Assembly (NCBI GenBank): GCA_023229795.1
Contig: JALNYP010000029.1
Location: 1 to 46,106 of the forward strand
DNA length: 46,106 nucleotides
DNA from: Syntrophobacterales bacterium
Lineage (GTDB): Bacteria > Desulfobacterota > Desulfobaccia > Desulfobaccales > 0-14-0-80-60-11
Direction: 5' to 3'
The notes beneath the pieces are model-generated. The model was not told the DNA's origin and did no database searches. It was given only the letters and a program-made list of their open reading frames with translations. Numbering within the stretch: the stretch's first letter is position 1; every line of letters starts with the position of its first letter. Positions 24,105 to 32,691 of the stretch are shown here, piece after piece. A program made the translations under genes and the position numbers.

Positions 24105-26603
24105 GTGCCCGAACTCACCATCGTTAGTGGAGATGAGGCCAAGGCGAAAAGCTCAGAGGAACTTTTCGCCGCGCTGGTCAGCAGCCCCCAAGGGCTAAGC
24201 AGCGCCGAAGCCGAAAACCGCCTCACGCAGTATGGCCCCAATGCCCTGGAGGAAAAAAAGGAACACCCCCTCCTGAAGTTCTTGAGCTACTTTTGGGGCC
24301 CCATCCCCTGGATGATCGAGGTGGCGGCCATCCTGTCGGCTTTGGTTTCGCACTGGGGGGACCTGACCATTATCGTCTTCCTGCTGGGATTCAACGCGAT
24401 TATCGGTTTTTGGGAGGAACACGAAGCCGGCAACGCCCTGGCGGCCTTGAAAAGCCAACTGGCGCTGAAGGCCCAAGCCCGGCGGGACGGCGCCTGGCAG
24501 CAAGTCGAGGCCGGGAACCTGGTGCCGGGAGACGTCATCCGGGTACGTCTGGGAGATATCATCCCCGCGGACGTCAAGCTGGTGGAGGGAGACTACCTGA
24601 GCGTGGACCAGGCGGCGCTCACCGGGGAGTCTCTGCCGGTGAACAAAGGCCCCGGCGACATCGCCTATTCCGGCTCCATCGCCAAGCAGGGCGAGATGTC
24701 GGCCCTGGTCACCAGTACCGGGGGCAATACTTTCTTCGCCCGCACCGCCAAACTGGTGGAGTCTGCGGGCGCAGTCTCCCACTTCCAGAAGGCGGTGATG
24801 CGGGTGGGGGACTTCCTGATTTTCATTGCGGTGGGACTGAGCCTCATCCTGGTCGTGGTGGAACTGCACCGGGGCCTGCCGGTCCTGGACCTGGTGGAGT
24901 TCGTCCTGATCCTGGTGGTAGCCTCCATTCCCGTAGCCATGCCCGCGGTGCTCTCCGTGACCATGGCCCTGGGGGCCCTGGCCCTGTCCAAGATGAAGGC
25001 CATCGTCTCCCGCCTGCAAGCCATCGAGGAGATGGCGGGGATTGACGTCCTGTGCTCCGACAAGACGGGCACCCTGACCCTGAACCAGTTGACCCTGGGG
25101 GAGCCGGTGACCTTCGGCCTGGCCGATCCCCAGGAGGTCATCACCGCGGCCTGCCTGGCCTCCCGGGCCGAGAACCGGGACGCCATCGATGAGGCGGTCA
25201 TGGACGGGTTGAAGGATAAAAGCCCCTTGCAGGCGTGTGCCTTGATGAAATTCATCCCCTTCGACCCCATACACAAGCGTACTGAGGCCACCGTGGAAGA
25301 GGGCGACAAAACCTTTAAGGTGACCAAGGGAGCGCCCCAGGTCATTATGGAGCTGTGTCATCTGGAAGGCGATATCCGGGCCAAAGCTAAAGGGATGGTG
25401 GATGAACTGGCCGCCAAGGGCTATCGCACCCTGGGGGTGGCCCGGGCTGACAACGGCGACGCCTGGCGGTTTCTGGGCCTCCTGCCCCTCTATGATCCGC
25501 CCCGGAAGGACGCCGCGGAAACCATCGCCCAGGCTCAAGCCCATGGCATCAAGGTGAAAATGGTCACCGGAGACAACGTGGCCATCGGCCGGGAGATTGC
25601 CAGGCAGTTGGGTCTGGGCACCAACATCCAACCCGCCAGCGACCTCTTCCCCAAGGAAGGCGAGTGCGAACTGGGCGGCGCCATGGTGGACAAAATTGAA
25701 AAGGCCGACGGTTTCGCCGAGGTCTTTCCTGAGCACAAGTACAACATCGTCAAGGCCCTGCAAGGCCGGGGGCACCTGGTGGCCATGACCGGCGACGGGG
25801 TCAACGACGCCCCGGCCTTGAAACAGGCAGAGGTTGGTATTGCGGTCTCCGGCGCCACCAACGCGGCCCAGTCGGCCGCGGCCCTGGTCCTCACCGAGCC
25901 CGGCCTCAAGGTCATCACCCACGCGGTGGAGGAAGCCCGGCGCATCTTCGAGCGCATGATGAGCTACACCGTGTACCGCATCGCCATGACCATCAGCATC
26001 ATGGTCTTCGTGGTGGCGGCCATGCTCTGCTACAACGTCTTCCCCCTCACCGCCATGATGATCATTATTCTGGCGCTGTTGGACGACATCCCCATCATGA
26101 CCATCGCTTATGACAACACCTATCTCAGCCCTACGCCGGTGCGGTGGGAGATGGGCCGGGTGCTCACCGTGTCTACGGTGCTGGGTTTTCTGGCCACCAT
26201 CGAAAGCTTTCTACTGTTTTTTCTCGGCCGTAGCGTTCTGGAACTGGCCCTGCCCCAATTACAGACCCTCTTGTTCCTGAGGCTGGCGGCCGGCGGACAC
26301 CTCCTCCTGTTTGTCGCCCGCACCAAGAACGAGTTTTGGCAGGCGCCTCATCCTTCCTGGCAACTGCTGACTGCAATCGTGTCCACCCAGGTGCTGGCGG
26401 TGCTCATGTGCGGTTTCGGCTGGCTGGTGCCGCCTCTGCCCTGGGACCTTATTGGCTATGTCTGGGTTTATATCATCGTCTGGATGATCATCCAGGACAT
26501 CAGCAAGCTTGGTCTCCATGCCCTGGTGGAAAACCGGTCCGGCCACAAGCGGCGTTTCCTGGAGGTGGTGAACCAGCCGCTGCATTCCCATCCGGCCCCT
26601 TAG
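24105..26603 (+). CDS. P-type ATPase, P3A (plasma-membrane proton-efflux) type
   Basis: 832 residues from a GTG preceded by GAGGAGG. It has the cation-ATPase N-terminal domain, the actuator TGES (Thr173), the phosphorylation motif CSDKTGTLTLNQL (Asp319), the KGAP nucleotide-site motif, MVTGDN and the hinge TGDGVNDAPALKQAEVG (Gly563 on). About ten membrane segments are seen. The M6-like ALLDDIPIMTIAYDN is the signature of the P3A H+-ATPases (Pma1/AHA type and their archaeal/bacterial kin). It should pump H+ outward using ATP. No Cys-x-x-Cys metal domain is present, so a heavy-metal role is unlikely. It lies upstream of the quinol oxidase operon but 310 bases away. Confidence 0.93.
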   Translation: MPELTIVSGDEAKAKSSEELFAALVSSPQGLSSAEAENRLTQYGPNALEEKKEHPLLKFLSYFWGPIPWMIEVAAILSALVSHWGDLTIIVFLLGFNAIIGFWEEHEAGNALAALKSQLALKAQARRDGAWQQVEAGNLVPGDVIRVRLGDIIPADVKLVEGDYLSVDQAALTGESLPVNKGPGDIAYSGSIAKQGEMSALVTSTGGNTFFARTAKLVESAGAVSHFQKAVMRVGDFLIFIAVGLSLILVVVELHRGLPVLDLVEFVLILVVASIPVAMPAVLSVTMALGALALSKMKAIVSRLQAIEEMAGIDVLCSDKTGTLTLNQLTLGEPVTFGLADPQEVITAACLASRAENRDAIDEAVMDGLKDKSPLQACALMKFIPFDPIHKRTEATVEEGDKTFKVTKGAPQVIMELCHLEGDIRAKAKGMVDELAAKGYRTLGVARADNGDAWRFLGLLPLYDPPRKDAAETIAQAQAHGIKVKMVTGDNVAIGREIARQLGLGTNIQPASDLFPKEGECELGGAMVDKIEKADGFAEVFPEHKYNIVKALQGRGHLVAMTGDGVNDAPALKQAEVGIAVSGATNAAQSAAALVLTEPGLKVITHAVEEARRIFERMMSYTVYRIAMTISIMVFVVAAMLCYNVFPLTAMMIIILALLDDIPIMTIAYDNTYLSPTPVRWEMGRVLTVSTVLGFLATIESFLLFFLGRSVLELALPQLQTLLFLRLAAGGHLLLFVARTKNEFWQAPHPSWQLLTAIVSTQVLAVLMCGFGWLVPPLPWDLIGYVWVYIIVWMIIQDISKLGLHALVENRSGHKRRFLEVVNQPLHSHPAP

Positions 26604-26913
26604 TCCTCCTAACCAGGGCCACGTTGGCCATGCGGCCGGCGGGGCCTTGGTGTCGGTCAGACAAATCCCCCTCACCCTGACCGGTATGAAACCAGGCAGA
26701 AAATCTAGAGAAAATTTGCACGGCCGGAGTTTGTTCTTATATTTAAAACAGAACCTGCGTATCGGTCATGGCGATACGGCGCCGCTCCCGGCCCTCGGCA
26801 TGCCGCCGAGAGCTGAGTCTCTTCAGGCGCGGCAAGCTCCTCTCGGCGATTCTGATAATCCTAAAGGCGATCAGATATATTCGTTTAGCGACCCTTGAGG
26901 CTTTGGGGGATAA
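26604..26913. other. intergenic region before the cyo operon
   Basis: No gene supported. It contains a GGCC-rich imperfect hairpin just after the ATPase stop and an AT-rich patch with TATATT at 26876-26881 that could be a -10 element, though no good -35 is seen. GGGGGA before 26914 is the cyoA ribosome binding site. Confidence 0.4.
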
Positions 26914-27840
26914 ATGAAGAGAAAGAGACATTTCGTTTTGGCCGGCTTGTCAGCCCTGGGTGCCGTAACTTTCCTCGGAGGTTGCAGCACGATAGTCTTG
27001 TTCGACCCCAAAGGACCGATCGGCGAATCGGAGCGATTCGTCATTATGGCGGCCATCGGGCTTATGGCCATCGTCGTCATTCCCGTCTTCATCATGGCTT
27101 TCTGGTTTCCCCTCAAGTACAGAGCTTCCAATATTGAATCGACTTACATGCCGAAATGGAGTTATTCCGCTAAAATCGATTTGGTCATGTGGGCGGTTCC
27201 CATTGCCATTGTCACGGTTCTGGCGATTCTGGCCTGGACCAGGACCCATGCTCTGGATCCCTATAAGCCTATCCCTTCGGCCCACAAGCCCATCAACATC
27301 GAAGCCGTCTCCCTGGATTGGAAATGGCTCTTCATCTACCCGGATCAAAATATCGCGACCGTCAATCAAATCACTTTTCCCGTCAATGTTCCGGTCAGCT
27401 TCAAACTCACCTCGGACACCGTCATGACTTCCTTCTTCATCCCGCAGCTCGGCAGCCAGATTTACGCCATGGGAGGCATGCAAACCCGATTGCACCTCCT
27501 GGCTGATAAACCGGGCACTTATGCCGGTCAAAATAACCAGATCAGCGGTCGCGGTTACGCTAACATGCATTTCAAGGCGAAGGCGGTTTCCCGTGAAGAG
27601 TTTCAAGCGTGGGTGGAAAAGATCAGACAATCTCCGGAAAAGCTTGATCTGGAGCGATATGAGCAGCTCGCTAAGCCGAGCGCCGGCTACTACCCGGTGA
27701 CCTATTTCTCTGCAGTCAAGCCCGATCTGTTCTTGTATATCCTGCGCAAATACGATCCCAATTGGGGCAAAATGCCCGGCCATATGAACCGCGGAGCCGT
27801 TTCACCACACGCCAGAGCCGACGTTGCGGGGGACAATTGA
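26914..27840 (+). CDS. cyoA: cytochrome bo3 quinol oxidase subunit II
   Basis: 308 residues (E. coli CyoA 315). A lipoprotein signal ends in FLGGC (Cys24), two membrane helices follow (about 43-65 and 88-108), and then a periplasmic cupredoxin-like domain. SLDWKWLFIYPDQ, IATVNQITFPVNVPV, MTSFFIPQLGSQIYAMGGMQ and YFSAVKPDLF are close to E. coli CyoA. The CuA-binding Cys/His ligands of cytochrome c oxidases are absent, as expected for a quinol oxidase. First gene of a tight cyoABCDE operon. Confidence 0.97.
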   Translation: MKRKRHFVLAGLSALGAVTFLGGCSTIVLFDPKGPIGESERFVIMAAIGLMAIVVIPVFIMAFWFPLKYRASNIESTYMPKWSYSAKIDLVMWAVPIAIVTVLAILAWTRTHALDPYKPIPSAHKPINIEAVSLDWKWLFIYPDQNIATVNQITFPVNVPVSFKLTSDTVMTSFFIPQLGSQIYAMGGMQTRLHLLADKPGTYAGQNNQISGRGYANMHFKAKAVSREEFQAWVEKIRQSPEKLDLERYEQLAKPSAGYYPVTYFSAVKPDLFLYILRKYDPNWGKMPGHMNRGAVSPHARADVAGDN

Positions 27841-27841
27841 G

Positions 27842-29866
27842 ATGTTTGGCAAGTTAAGCCTGGCAGCGATTCCGTATCATAACCTGATCACGATAAGCGC
27901 CGTAGGCGGGGCGGTTCTCCTGGGCCTGATGGTCTTGGGCTTGATTACGTACTACCGAAAGTGGACCTACCTTTACCAAGAATGGTTGACCAGCCTCGAC
28001 CCCAAAAAGATCGGCATCATGTACATTATCCTCGCTTTGGTCATGCTGCTGCGCGGGTTCTCCGATGCCATTCTGATGCGCTCTCAGCAGGCCGTGGCCT
28101 CGGGCGGCTCCCTGGGCTATCTGGCCCCTGAGCACTTCAATCAGATCTTCAGCGCGCACGGCTCGATCATGATCGTCTTCATGGCCATGCCGTTTCTGGT
28201 CGGGTTGATGAATATCGTGGTGCCGCAGCAAATCGGGGCCCGCGATGTCGCCTTTCCCTTTATGAATTCGCTCAGTCTCTGGCTAACCACAGCCGGGGCG
28301 ATGCTGGTCATGGTATCGTTGGGAGTGGGTGAGTTTTCCCAAGCTGGATGGTCGGGATATACCCCGCTGACCGAAATGCAGTACAGCCCCGGCACCGGGG
28401 TGGACTATTGGATCTGGGCCTTCCAGATCGCCGGTATCGGCTCGACCCTGAGCGGTATCAATTTTCTCGTCACCATCCTGAAAATGCGCGCTCCCGGCAT
28501 GACGGCCATGCGGATGCCAATGTTTGTGTGGACCAGTTTCTGCACCATGGTGCTCGCAGTGTGGGCCTTTCCGGTTCTGACGGCCGCTCTCGCCATGATC
28601 ACCCTCGATCGCTACCTGGGAATGCATTTTTTCACCAACGATCTCGGCGGCAACATGATGATGTATGCCAACCTGTTCTGGACCTGGGGGCATCCCGAGG
28701 TTTATATCGTGATCCTGCCGGCTTTCGGGATCTTTTCGGAAGTCGTCGCCACGTTCTCCGGAAAACGGCTGTTCGGCTACAAATCCATGGTCTATGCCAC
28801 TGCGGCCATCACGATTCTGTCCTTTTCCGTCTGGGTGCATCATTTTTTCACCATGGGTGCCAGCCCGAACGTCAACCTTTTTTTCGGGATTGCGACCATG
28901 ATGATTGGCATCCCCACCGGGGTGAAGACCTTCAACTGGCTTTTCACCATGTATCGCGGCCGCATAAAGTTTACTACGCCGATGTACTGGAGCCTGGGGT
29001 TCATCGTGACCTTCGCCATCGGCGGGTCTGCCGGCGTACTGTTGGCTTCGCCCCCCGCTGACTACGTGCTCCACAACAGCCTGTTTCTGATCGCTCATTT
29101 CCACAATGTGCTGATCCCCGGTTCGCTGTTCGGCTTTTTGGCAGGTTATTATTATTGGTTCCCCAAGGCTTTCGGCTTTCGTTTGAAGGAAAGTTGGGGC
29201 AAACGCGCCTTTTGGTGCTGGCAGATCGGGTTTATTCTTGCCTTTTTTCCCCTGTACCTGCTGGGTTTCATGGGCATGCCCCGCCGCATGGTGTATTATG
29301 CCAACCCGGCCTGGCACCCTTATCTGCTTGTCGCCGCCTTGGGTGCGGCCGTGATCCTGGTCGGCATCGTCTTTCAGGGAATTCAATTGCTGGTCAGCAT
29401 TAAGGAGCGCCGCGCCCTCAGCGATCCGACCGGCGATCCCTGGGACGGGCGCACCTTGGAGTGGCTGACCTCTTCTCCTCCCGCGGTCTATAACTTCCCG
29501 CAAATACCCGTCGTAGATGAAATCGATGCCTTTATGGACATGAAAGAAAAAGGCGTCGCTTACCTCCGGCCGGATCATTATAACGACATCGAGATGCCGA
29601 AAAATGCGCCACACGGCTTGATCATCGGCGGATTGGCGTTCGTGTGCGGATTTGCCCTGATCTGGTACATCTGGTGGCTGGCCATCCTGTCCGCTCTGGG
29701 TATGCTGGTCACGGTCATTGCCCGGTCACTCGACGATGACCTCCATTATGTCATACCCGCCGCCGAGGTCGAACGGATCGAAAATGAACGCTATCGACAG
29801 TTGGCCGCTGCGCCGAGACGTCCCGCAGACCAACCGGCCATCCCAGAACCCGTACCGGAGAGGTAA
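27842..29866 (+). CDS. cyoB: cytochrome bo3 quinol oxidase subunit I
   Basis: 674 residues (E. coli 663), about 15 membrane helices. This subunit reduces O2 to water at the heme o3-CuB site and pumps protons. The ubiquinol-site residues of E. coli CyoB are all kept at the same numbers: Arg71, Asp75, His98 and Gln101. The heme ligand His106 is in SAHG. The CuB/Tyr motif WGHPEVYI, the His pair in HHFFTMG and HFHNVLIPG are intact. The start is ATG 27842, one base after the cyoA stop. Sequence similarity to gammaproteobacterial CyoB is striking for a presumed anaerobe. Confidence 0.97.
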   Translation: MFGKLSLAAIPYHNLITISAVGGAVLLGLMVLGLITYYRKWTYLYQEWLTSLDPKKIGIMYIILALVMLLRGFSDAILMRSQQAVASGGSLGYLAPEHFNQIFSAHGSIMIVFMAMPFLVGLMNIVVPQQIGARDVAFPFMNSLSLWLTTAGAMLVMVSLGVGEFSQAGWSGYTPLTEMQYSPGTGVDYWIWAFQIAGIGSTLSGINFLVTILKMRAPGMTAMRMPMFVWTSFCTMVLAVWAFPVLTAALAMITLDRYLGMHFFTNDLGGNMMMYANLFWTWGHPEVYIVILPAFGIFSEVVATFSGKRLFGYKSMVYATAAITILSFSVWVHHFFTMGASPNVNLFFGIATMMIGIPTGVKTFNWLFTMYRGRIKFTTPMYWSLGFIVTFAIGGSAGVLLASPPADYVLHNSLFLIAHFHNVLIPGSLFGFLAGYYYWFPKAFGFRLKESWGKRAFWCWQIGFILAFFPLYLLGFMGMPRRMVYYANPAWHPYLLVAALGAAVILVGIVFQGIQLLVSIKERRALSDPTGDPWDGRTLEWLTSSPPAVYNFPQIPVVDEIDAFMDMKEKGVAYLRPDHYNDIEMPKNAPHGLIIGGLAFVCGFALIWYIWWLAILSALGMLVTVIARSLDDDLHYVIPAAEVERIENERYRQLAAAPRRPADQPAIPEPVPER

Positions 29867-30484
29867 ATGATGACCACAGACGCTTCGACCATCGGCACCG
29901 CTCCTAGCGAAGAAGTTGCATACTCAGATACCGTCTCGATTCAGACATTCGGTTTCTGGATCTATCTGATGAGCGACCTCATCCTCTTTTCTACGTTCTT
30001 CGCTACTTTTGCCGTCTTGGGCCACAATTATGCCGGAGGACCGACAGGGAAGGAATTGTTTGATCTGCCTTACCTGTTGGGTGAGACCTTATTCCTGCTG
30101 TTCAGCAGCTTCACCTGCGGTTTGGTCATGCTGGCCGGGCGCGACGGCAAGAAGAAGCGGGTTCTGATCGGACTGGCCGTGACCTTTCTGCTGGGGCTCG
30201 GATTTGTCTCCATGGAAATCAATGAGTTCCACGGCCTGATTGCCGCGGGCCATGGGCCGGACAAGAGCGCCTTCCTGTCGAGTTTCTTCACCCTGGTGGG
30301 GACTCACGGCGCCCATGTGACTTTCGGGCTGATCTGGATGGCGGTCATGATAGGACAGGTCGCGGTCAAAGGGTTGACCTCCCCCGTTCAATCGCGGCTG
30401 ATGCGTCTGAGTATGTTCTGGCATTTTTTGGATATCATCTGGATCGGCATATTCAGTATCGTCTACCTGGTGGGAGTGGTGTAA
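29867..30484 (+). CDS. cyoC: cytochrome bo3 quinol oxidase subunit III
   Basis: 205 residues (E. coli 204) with five hydrophobic segments. FGFWIYLMSDLILFSTFFAT and FFTLVGTHGAHVTFGLIWM are standard subunit III motifs, and the C-terminal FWHFLDIIWIGIFSIVYLVG is typical. It begins directly after the cyoB stop and ends directly before cyoD, so translation is coupled. Confidence 0.97.
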   Translation: MMTTDASTIGTAPSEEVAYSDTVSIQTFGFWIYLMSDLILFSTFFATFAVLGHNYAGGPTGKELFDLPYLLGETLFLLFSSFTCGLVMLAGRDGKKKRVLIGLAVTFLLGLGFVSMEINEFHGLIAAGHGPDKSAFLSSFFTLVGTHGAHVTFGLIWMAVMIGQVAVKGLTSPVQSRLMRLSMFWHFLDIIWIGIFSIVYLVGVV

Positions 30485-30811
30485 ATGAGTCCAGCACCTA
30501 TCGACAGCACCGGCGTCAGCAGGGGAAGTCTCAAATCGTACCTCTCCGGCTTCGTGCTTTCCCTCATTTTAACCGCCATAGCCTTTGCCTTGGTGATGCG
30601 CGGTACTTTGTCCCCGAAGGTGACCCTGGGCGGCATATTTGTTGCCGGCATCGTGCAGATTCTGGTTCACCTGCATTATTTCCTGCATCTGGACACAACA
30701 TCTGCGGCCCGTTGGAACGTGCTGGCCTTGATATTCACGTTATTGATCATGATCCTCTTCGTCGGCGGAAGCCTCTGGATCATGTGGACCCTGAATTACC
30801 GAATGATGTGA
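30485..30811 (+). CDS. cyoD: cytochrome bo3 quinol oxidase subunit IV
   Basis: 108 residues (E. coli 109), three membrane helices. GSLKSYLSGFVLSLILTAIA, QILVHLHYFLHLDT and a terminal helix with LIMILFVGGSLWIMWTLNYRMM match CyoD. It helps assemble subunit I. The start is immediately after the cyoC stop. Confidence 0.96.
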   Translation: MSPAPIDSTGVSRGSLKSYLSGFVLSLILTAIAFALVMRGTLSPKVTLGGIFVAGIVQILVHLHYFLHLDTTSAARWNVLALIFTLLIMILFVGGSLWIMWTLNYRMM

Positions 30812-30812
30812 C

Positions 30813-31712
30813 ATGCCTGAAAGGATCAAAAACTATGTGCTCGTTGTCAAACCGGGGATTGTGTTTGGCAACCTGATCTCCGCGGCAGCCGGCTTTTTTC
30901 TGGCCTCCAAAGGGCGGGTTGAGGGAGAGGCTCTCGCGGCGACTCTCATCGGCATATCTCTGGTGGTCGCTTCCGGTTGTGTTTTCAACAACTGCGCCGA
31001 CAGAGAAATAGACCGAAAAATGATCCGGACCCGCCACCGCGCCCTGGCCGCGGGGCTAATACCACTGAAGATCGCCGTATCCTACGCCACGATTTTGGGC
31101 CTAGCGGGCCTGGCATTGCTCTGGGCGGCAACCAACCTGCTGGCCGTGGTCATCGTGCTGGCCGGCCTGGTGATTTATGCGGGCGTGTACAGCCTGTACC
31201 TGAAGCGCCATTCCGTCTATGGCGCGTTGGTCGGCAGTCTGGCGGGAGCCGCACCGCCACTGGCGGGGTATTGCGCCGTCACCGGCCGCTTCGACCTGGG
31301 AGCAGTGATATTGTTGTCGATCTTCAGTCTCTGGCAGATGCCTCACTGCTACGCCATCGCGGTTTATCGGTTTGATGATTACACGGCTGCGGCCATCCCG
31401 GTTCTGCCGGTCAAGCAGGGAACCGCCGCGGCCCAAAAGCATATGGTTGGTTATATCCTGGCCTTTACGGCTGCCACGCTGATGCTGACCCTCGGGGGAT
31501 ACACCGGTTACAGCACCTTGGCAGTGGCGACCGGGTTGGGCCTGTCCTGGCTGTATATGGCCTGGTCGGGCTACCAGGCAGCCGAGGAGCGGCTCTGGGC
31601 CAGGAAGCTTTTCATTTTCTCCATTCTGACCATATTCATTCTGAGCGTTATGATGTCAATCGATTTCACCGTGCCGGTCCCGTCAGAAATGCTTCTGAGC
31701 TATGCTCCGTAG
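30813..31712 (+). CDS. cyoE: protoheme IX farnesyltransferase (heme O synthase)
   Basis: 299 residues, UbiA-type membrane prenyltransferase that farnesylates heme B to heme O for CyoB. The Asp-rich site is NNCADREIDRKMIRTRHR and the second is around RFDDYTAAAIPVLPV; YSLYLKRHSVYGALVGSLAG is also typical. About eight to nine membrane helices. It starts one base after the cyoD stop and completes the operon. Confidence 0.96.
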   Translation: MPERIKNYVLVVKPGIVFGNLISAAAGFFLASKGRVEGEALAATLIGISLVVASGCVFNNCADREIDRKMIRTRHRALAAGLIPLKIAVSYATILGLAGLALLWAATNLLAVVIVLAGLVIYAGVYSLYLKRHSVYGALVGSLAGAAPPLAGYCAVTGRFDLGAVILLSIFSLWQMPHCYAIAVYRFDDYTAAAIPVLPVKQGTAAAQKHMVGYILAFTAATLMLTLGGYTGYSTLAVATGLGLSWLYMAWSGYQAAEERLWARKLFIFSILTIFILSVMMSIDFTVPVPSEMLLSYAP

Positions 31713-31902
31713 TCCAAACCGCGGCATTGAGAAAATTGTGATCAGTAACCTCGGCATCGAAGTGCCAGGGATATCTAAAGAAATGTGGACTTTATTTAGG
31801 GAGGCATACGATGGAGCTACGAGGAATGAGGATAGGGTTGATGCCATATGCTCAAAAATAGGATATAATTTTAGTAAGGTTTGCCCACCAATGGCAGGGT
31901 AG
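31702..31902 (+). CDS. possible small protein (66 aa), doubtful
   Basis: Starts inside the last codons of cyoE. The middle (IVISNLGIEVPGISKEMWTL, then EDRVDAICSKIGYNF) looks protein-like, but there is no ribosome binding site and no family. It may be the remnant of a gene cut off when the cyo operon arrived. The remainder of 31713-32031 contains a short GC palindrome (GGTAGGCGTCCCCACC) and a terminator. Confidence 0.25.
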   Translation: MLRSPNRGIEKIVISNLGIEVPGISKEMWTLFREAYDGATRNEDRVDAICSKIGYNFSKVCPPMAG

Positions 31903-31973
31903 GCGTCCCCACCCGCCTTAGAATTATCTGGCAGGATGGGCCGACCTTCGGCAGGTATGACCCGAAAACTACT

Positions 31974-32008
31974 CCAGGACAGGGGCCAAGGCCGCTATCC
32001 TGGTTTTT
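31974..32008 (+). terminator. terminator-like hairpin after the cyo operon
   Basis: CCAGGA and TCCTGG form the outer stem and GGCC-AA-GGCC an inner one, followed by TTTTT at 32004-32008. It is suitably placed to end transcription from cyo, 260 bases downstream of cyoE. Confidence 0.6.
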
Positions 32009-32031
32009 ACTTTATGCGATAGAGGCTTGTT

Positions 32032-32600
32032 ATGAATAATCAGATTAACCGAGCCTTAAGGCTCATAGCGGGAAAAGGAATTGAGGACCCCGCGCCGAGA
32101 CGCAGCGAAGTCAAGGCCCCTGAGTCCTCGGACGTGGAACTCCTGGATGCTTGCTCCCGGGCGGTGATCAAGGTGGCGAACGCAGTGAGTCCCGCGGTAG
32201 TGGGCATCGCGGTGGGCTGGCCCTCGGCCCGGCAGGACCGGGTCGGGGGTGGTCATTACCCCGGACGGCTACGTCCTGACTAACGACCACGTGGTTCATG
32301 ACGCCGGACAGGTGGTGGTGCAGTTGTCTGACGGCACCAGCCTGCCGGCGCAGATTATCGGCACCGATCCGGCCACCGACCTGGCGGTGATTCGGGTCAC
32401 GGCCTCCTCCCTGCCTCATGCCAGCCTGGGGGATTCCTCAGGCCTCAAGGTGGGGCAACTGGTCATCGCCATCGGCAACCCCTCTGGGGTTTCAATCCAC
32501 CGTGTCCACCGGGGTGGTGAGCGCCTTAGGGCGGGGCCTGCGGAGTCAGGCCGGGCGCCTCATCGAAAACATCATCCAGCACACCGCGCCCCTCAACCCT
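32032..32600 (+). pseudogene. HtrA/DegP-type serine protease, broken by two frameshifts and truncated
   Basis: The first frame (32032 on) gives an HtrA start (ACSRAVIKVANAVSPAVVGI). Near 32232 the reading shifts by +1 to VVITPDGYVLTNDHVV with the catalytic His, then ATDLAVIRV with the catalytic Asp. At 32480-32484 one extra T shifts the frame again to LGFQSTVSTGVVSALGRG. The protein match then stops at QHTAPLNP, exactly where GNSGGPL with the catalytic Ser should follow. Instead a GC-rich repeat (32597-32671) begins. The missing Ser and PDZ domain mean no protease can be made. Confidence 0.88.
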
Positions 32601-32671
32601 CACCCTGTCCCTCTTAAGACTTGTGGGTAATGATAAGCCCTTGCGGGGGGAGAGGGCTGGGGTGAGGGGTG
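32597..32671. repeat. imperfect palindromic repeat inserted in the protease remnant
   Basis: The ends are complementary: CCCTCACCC on the left, GGGGTGAGGGG on the right, with GGGGGGAGAGGGC internal. A second member of the family, with a perfect 14-bp stem, is at 42302-42346 (GGGGGGAGAGGGTCGGGGTG). No gene inside. It lies at the break point of the protease gene. Confidence 0.6.
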
Positions 32672-32691
32672 GCTTCGTCGGGTGATCTTTA

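Noticed and set aside
24195..25922. A 575-codon minus-strand frame over the P-type ATPase
   Set aside because: Shadow of a gene with all P-type ATPase motifs; the antisense product is His/Gln/Asp-rich without domains.
28283..29614. A 443-codon minus-strand frame over cyoB
   Set aside because: Antisense of an unmistakable cyoB; no independent start signals.
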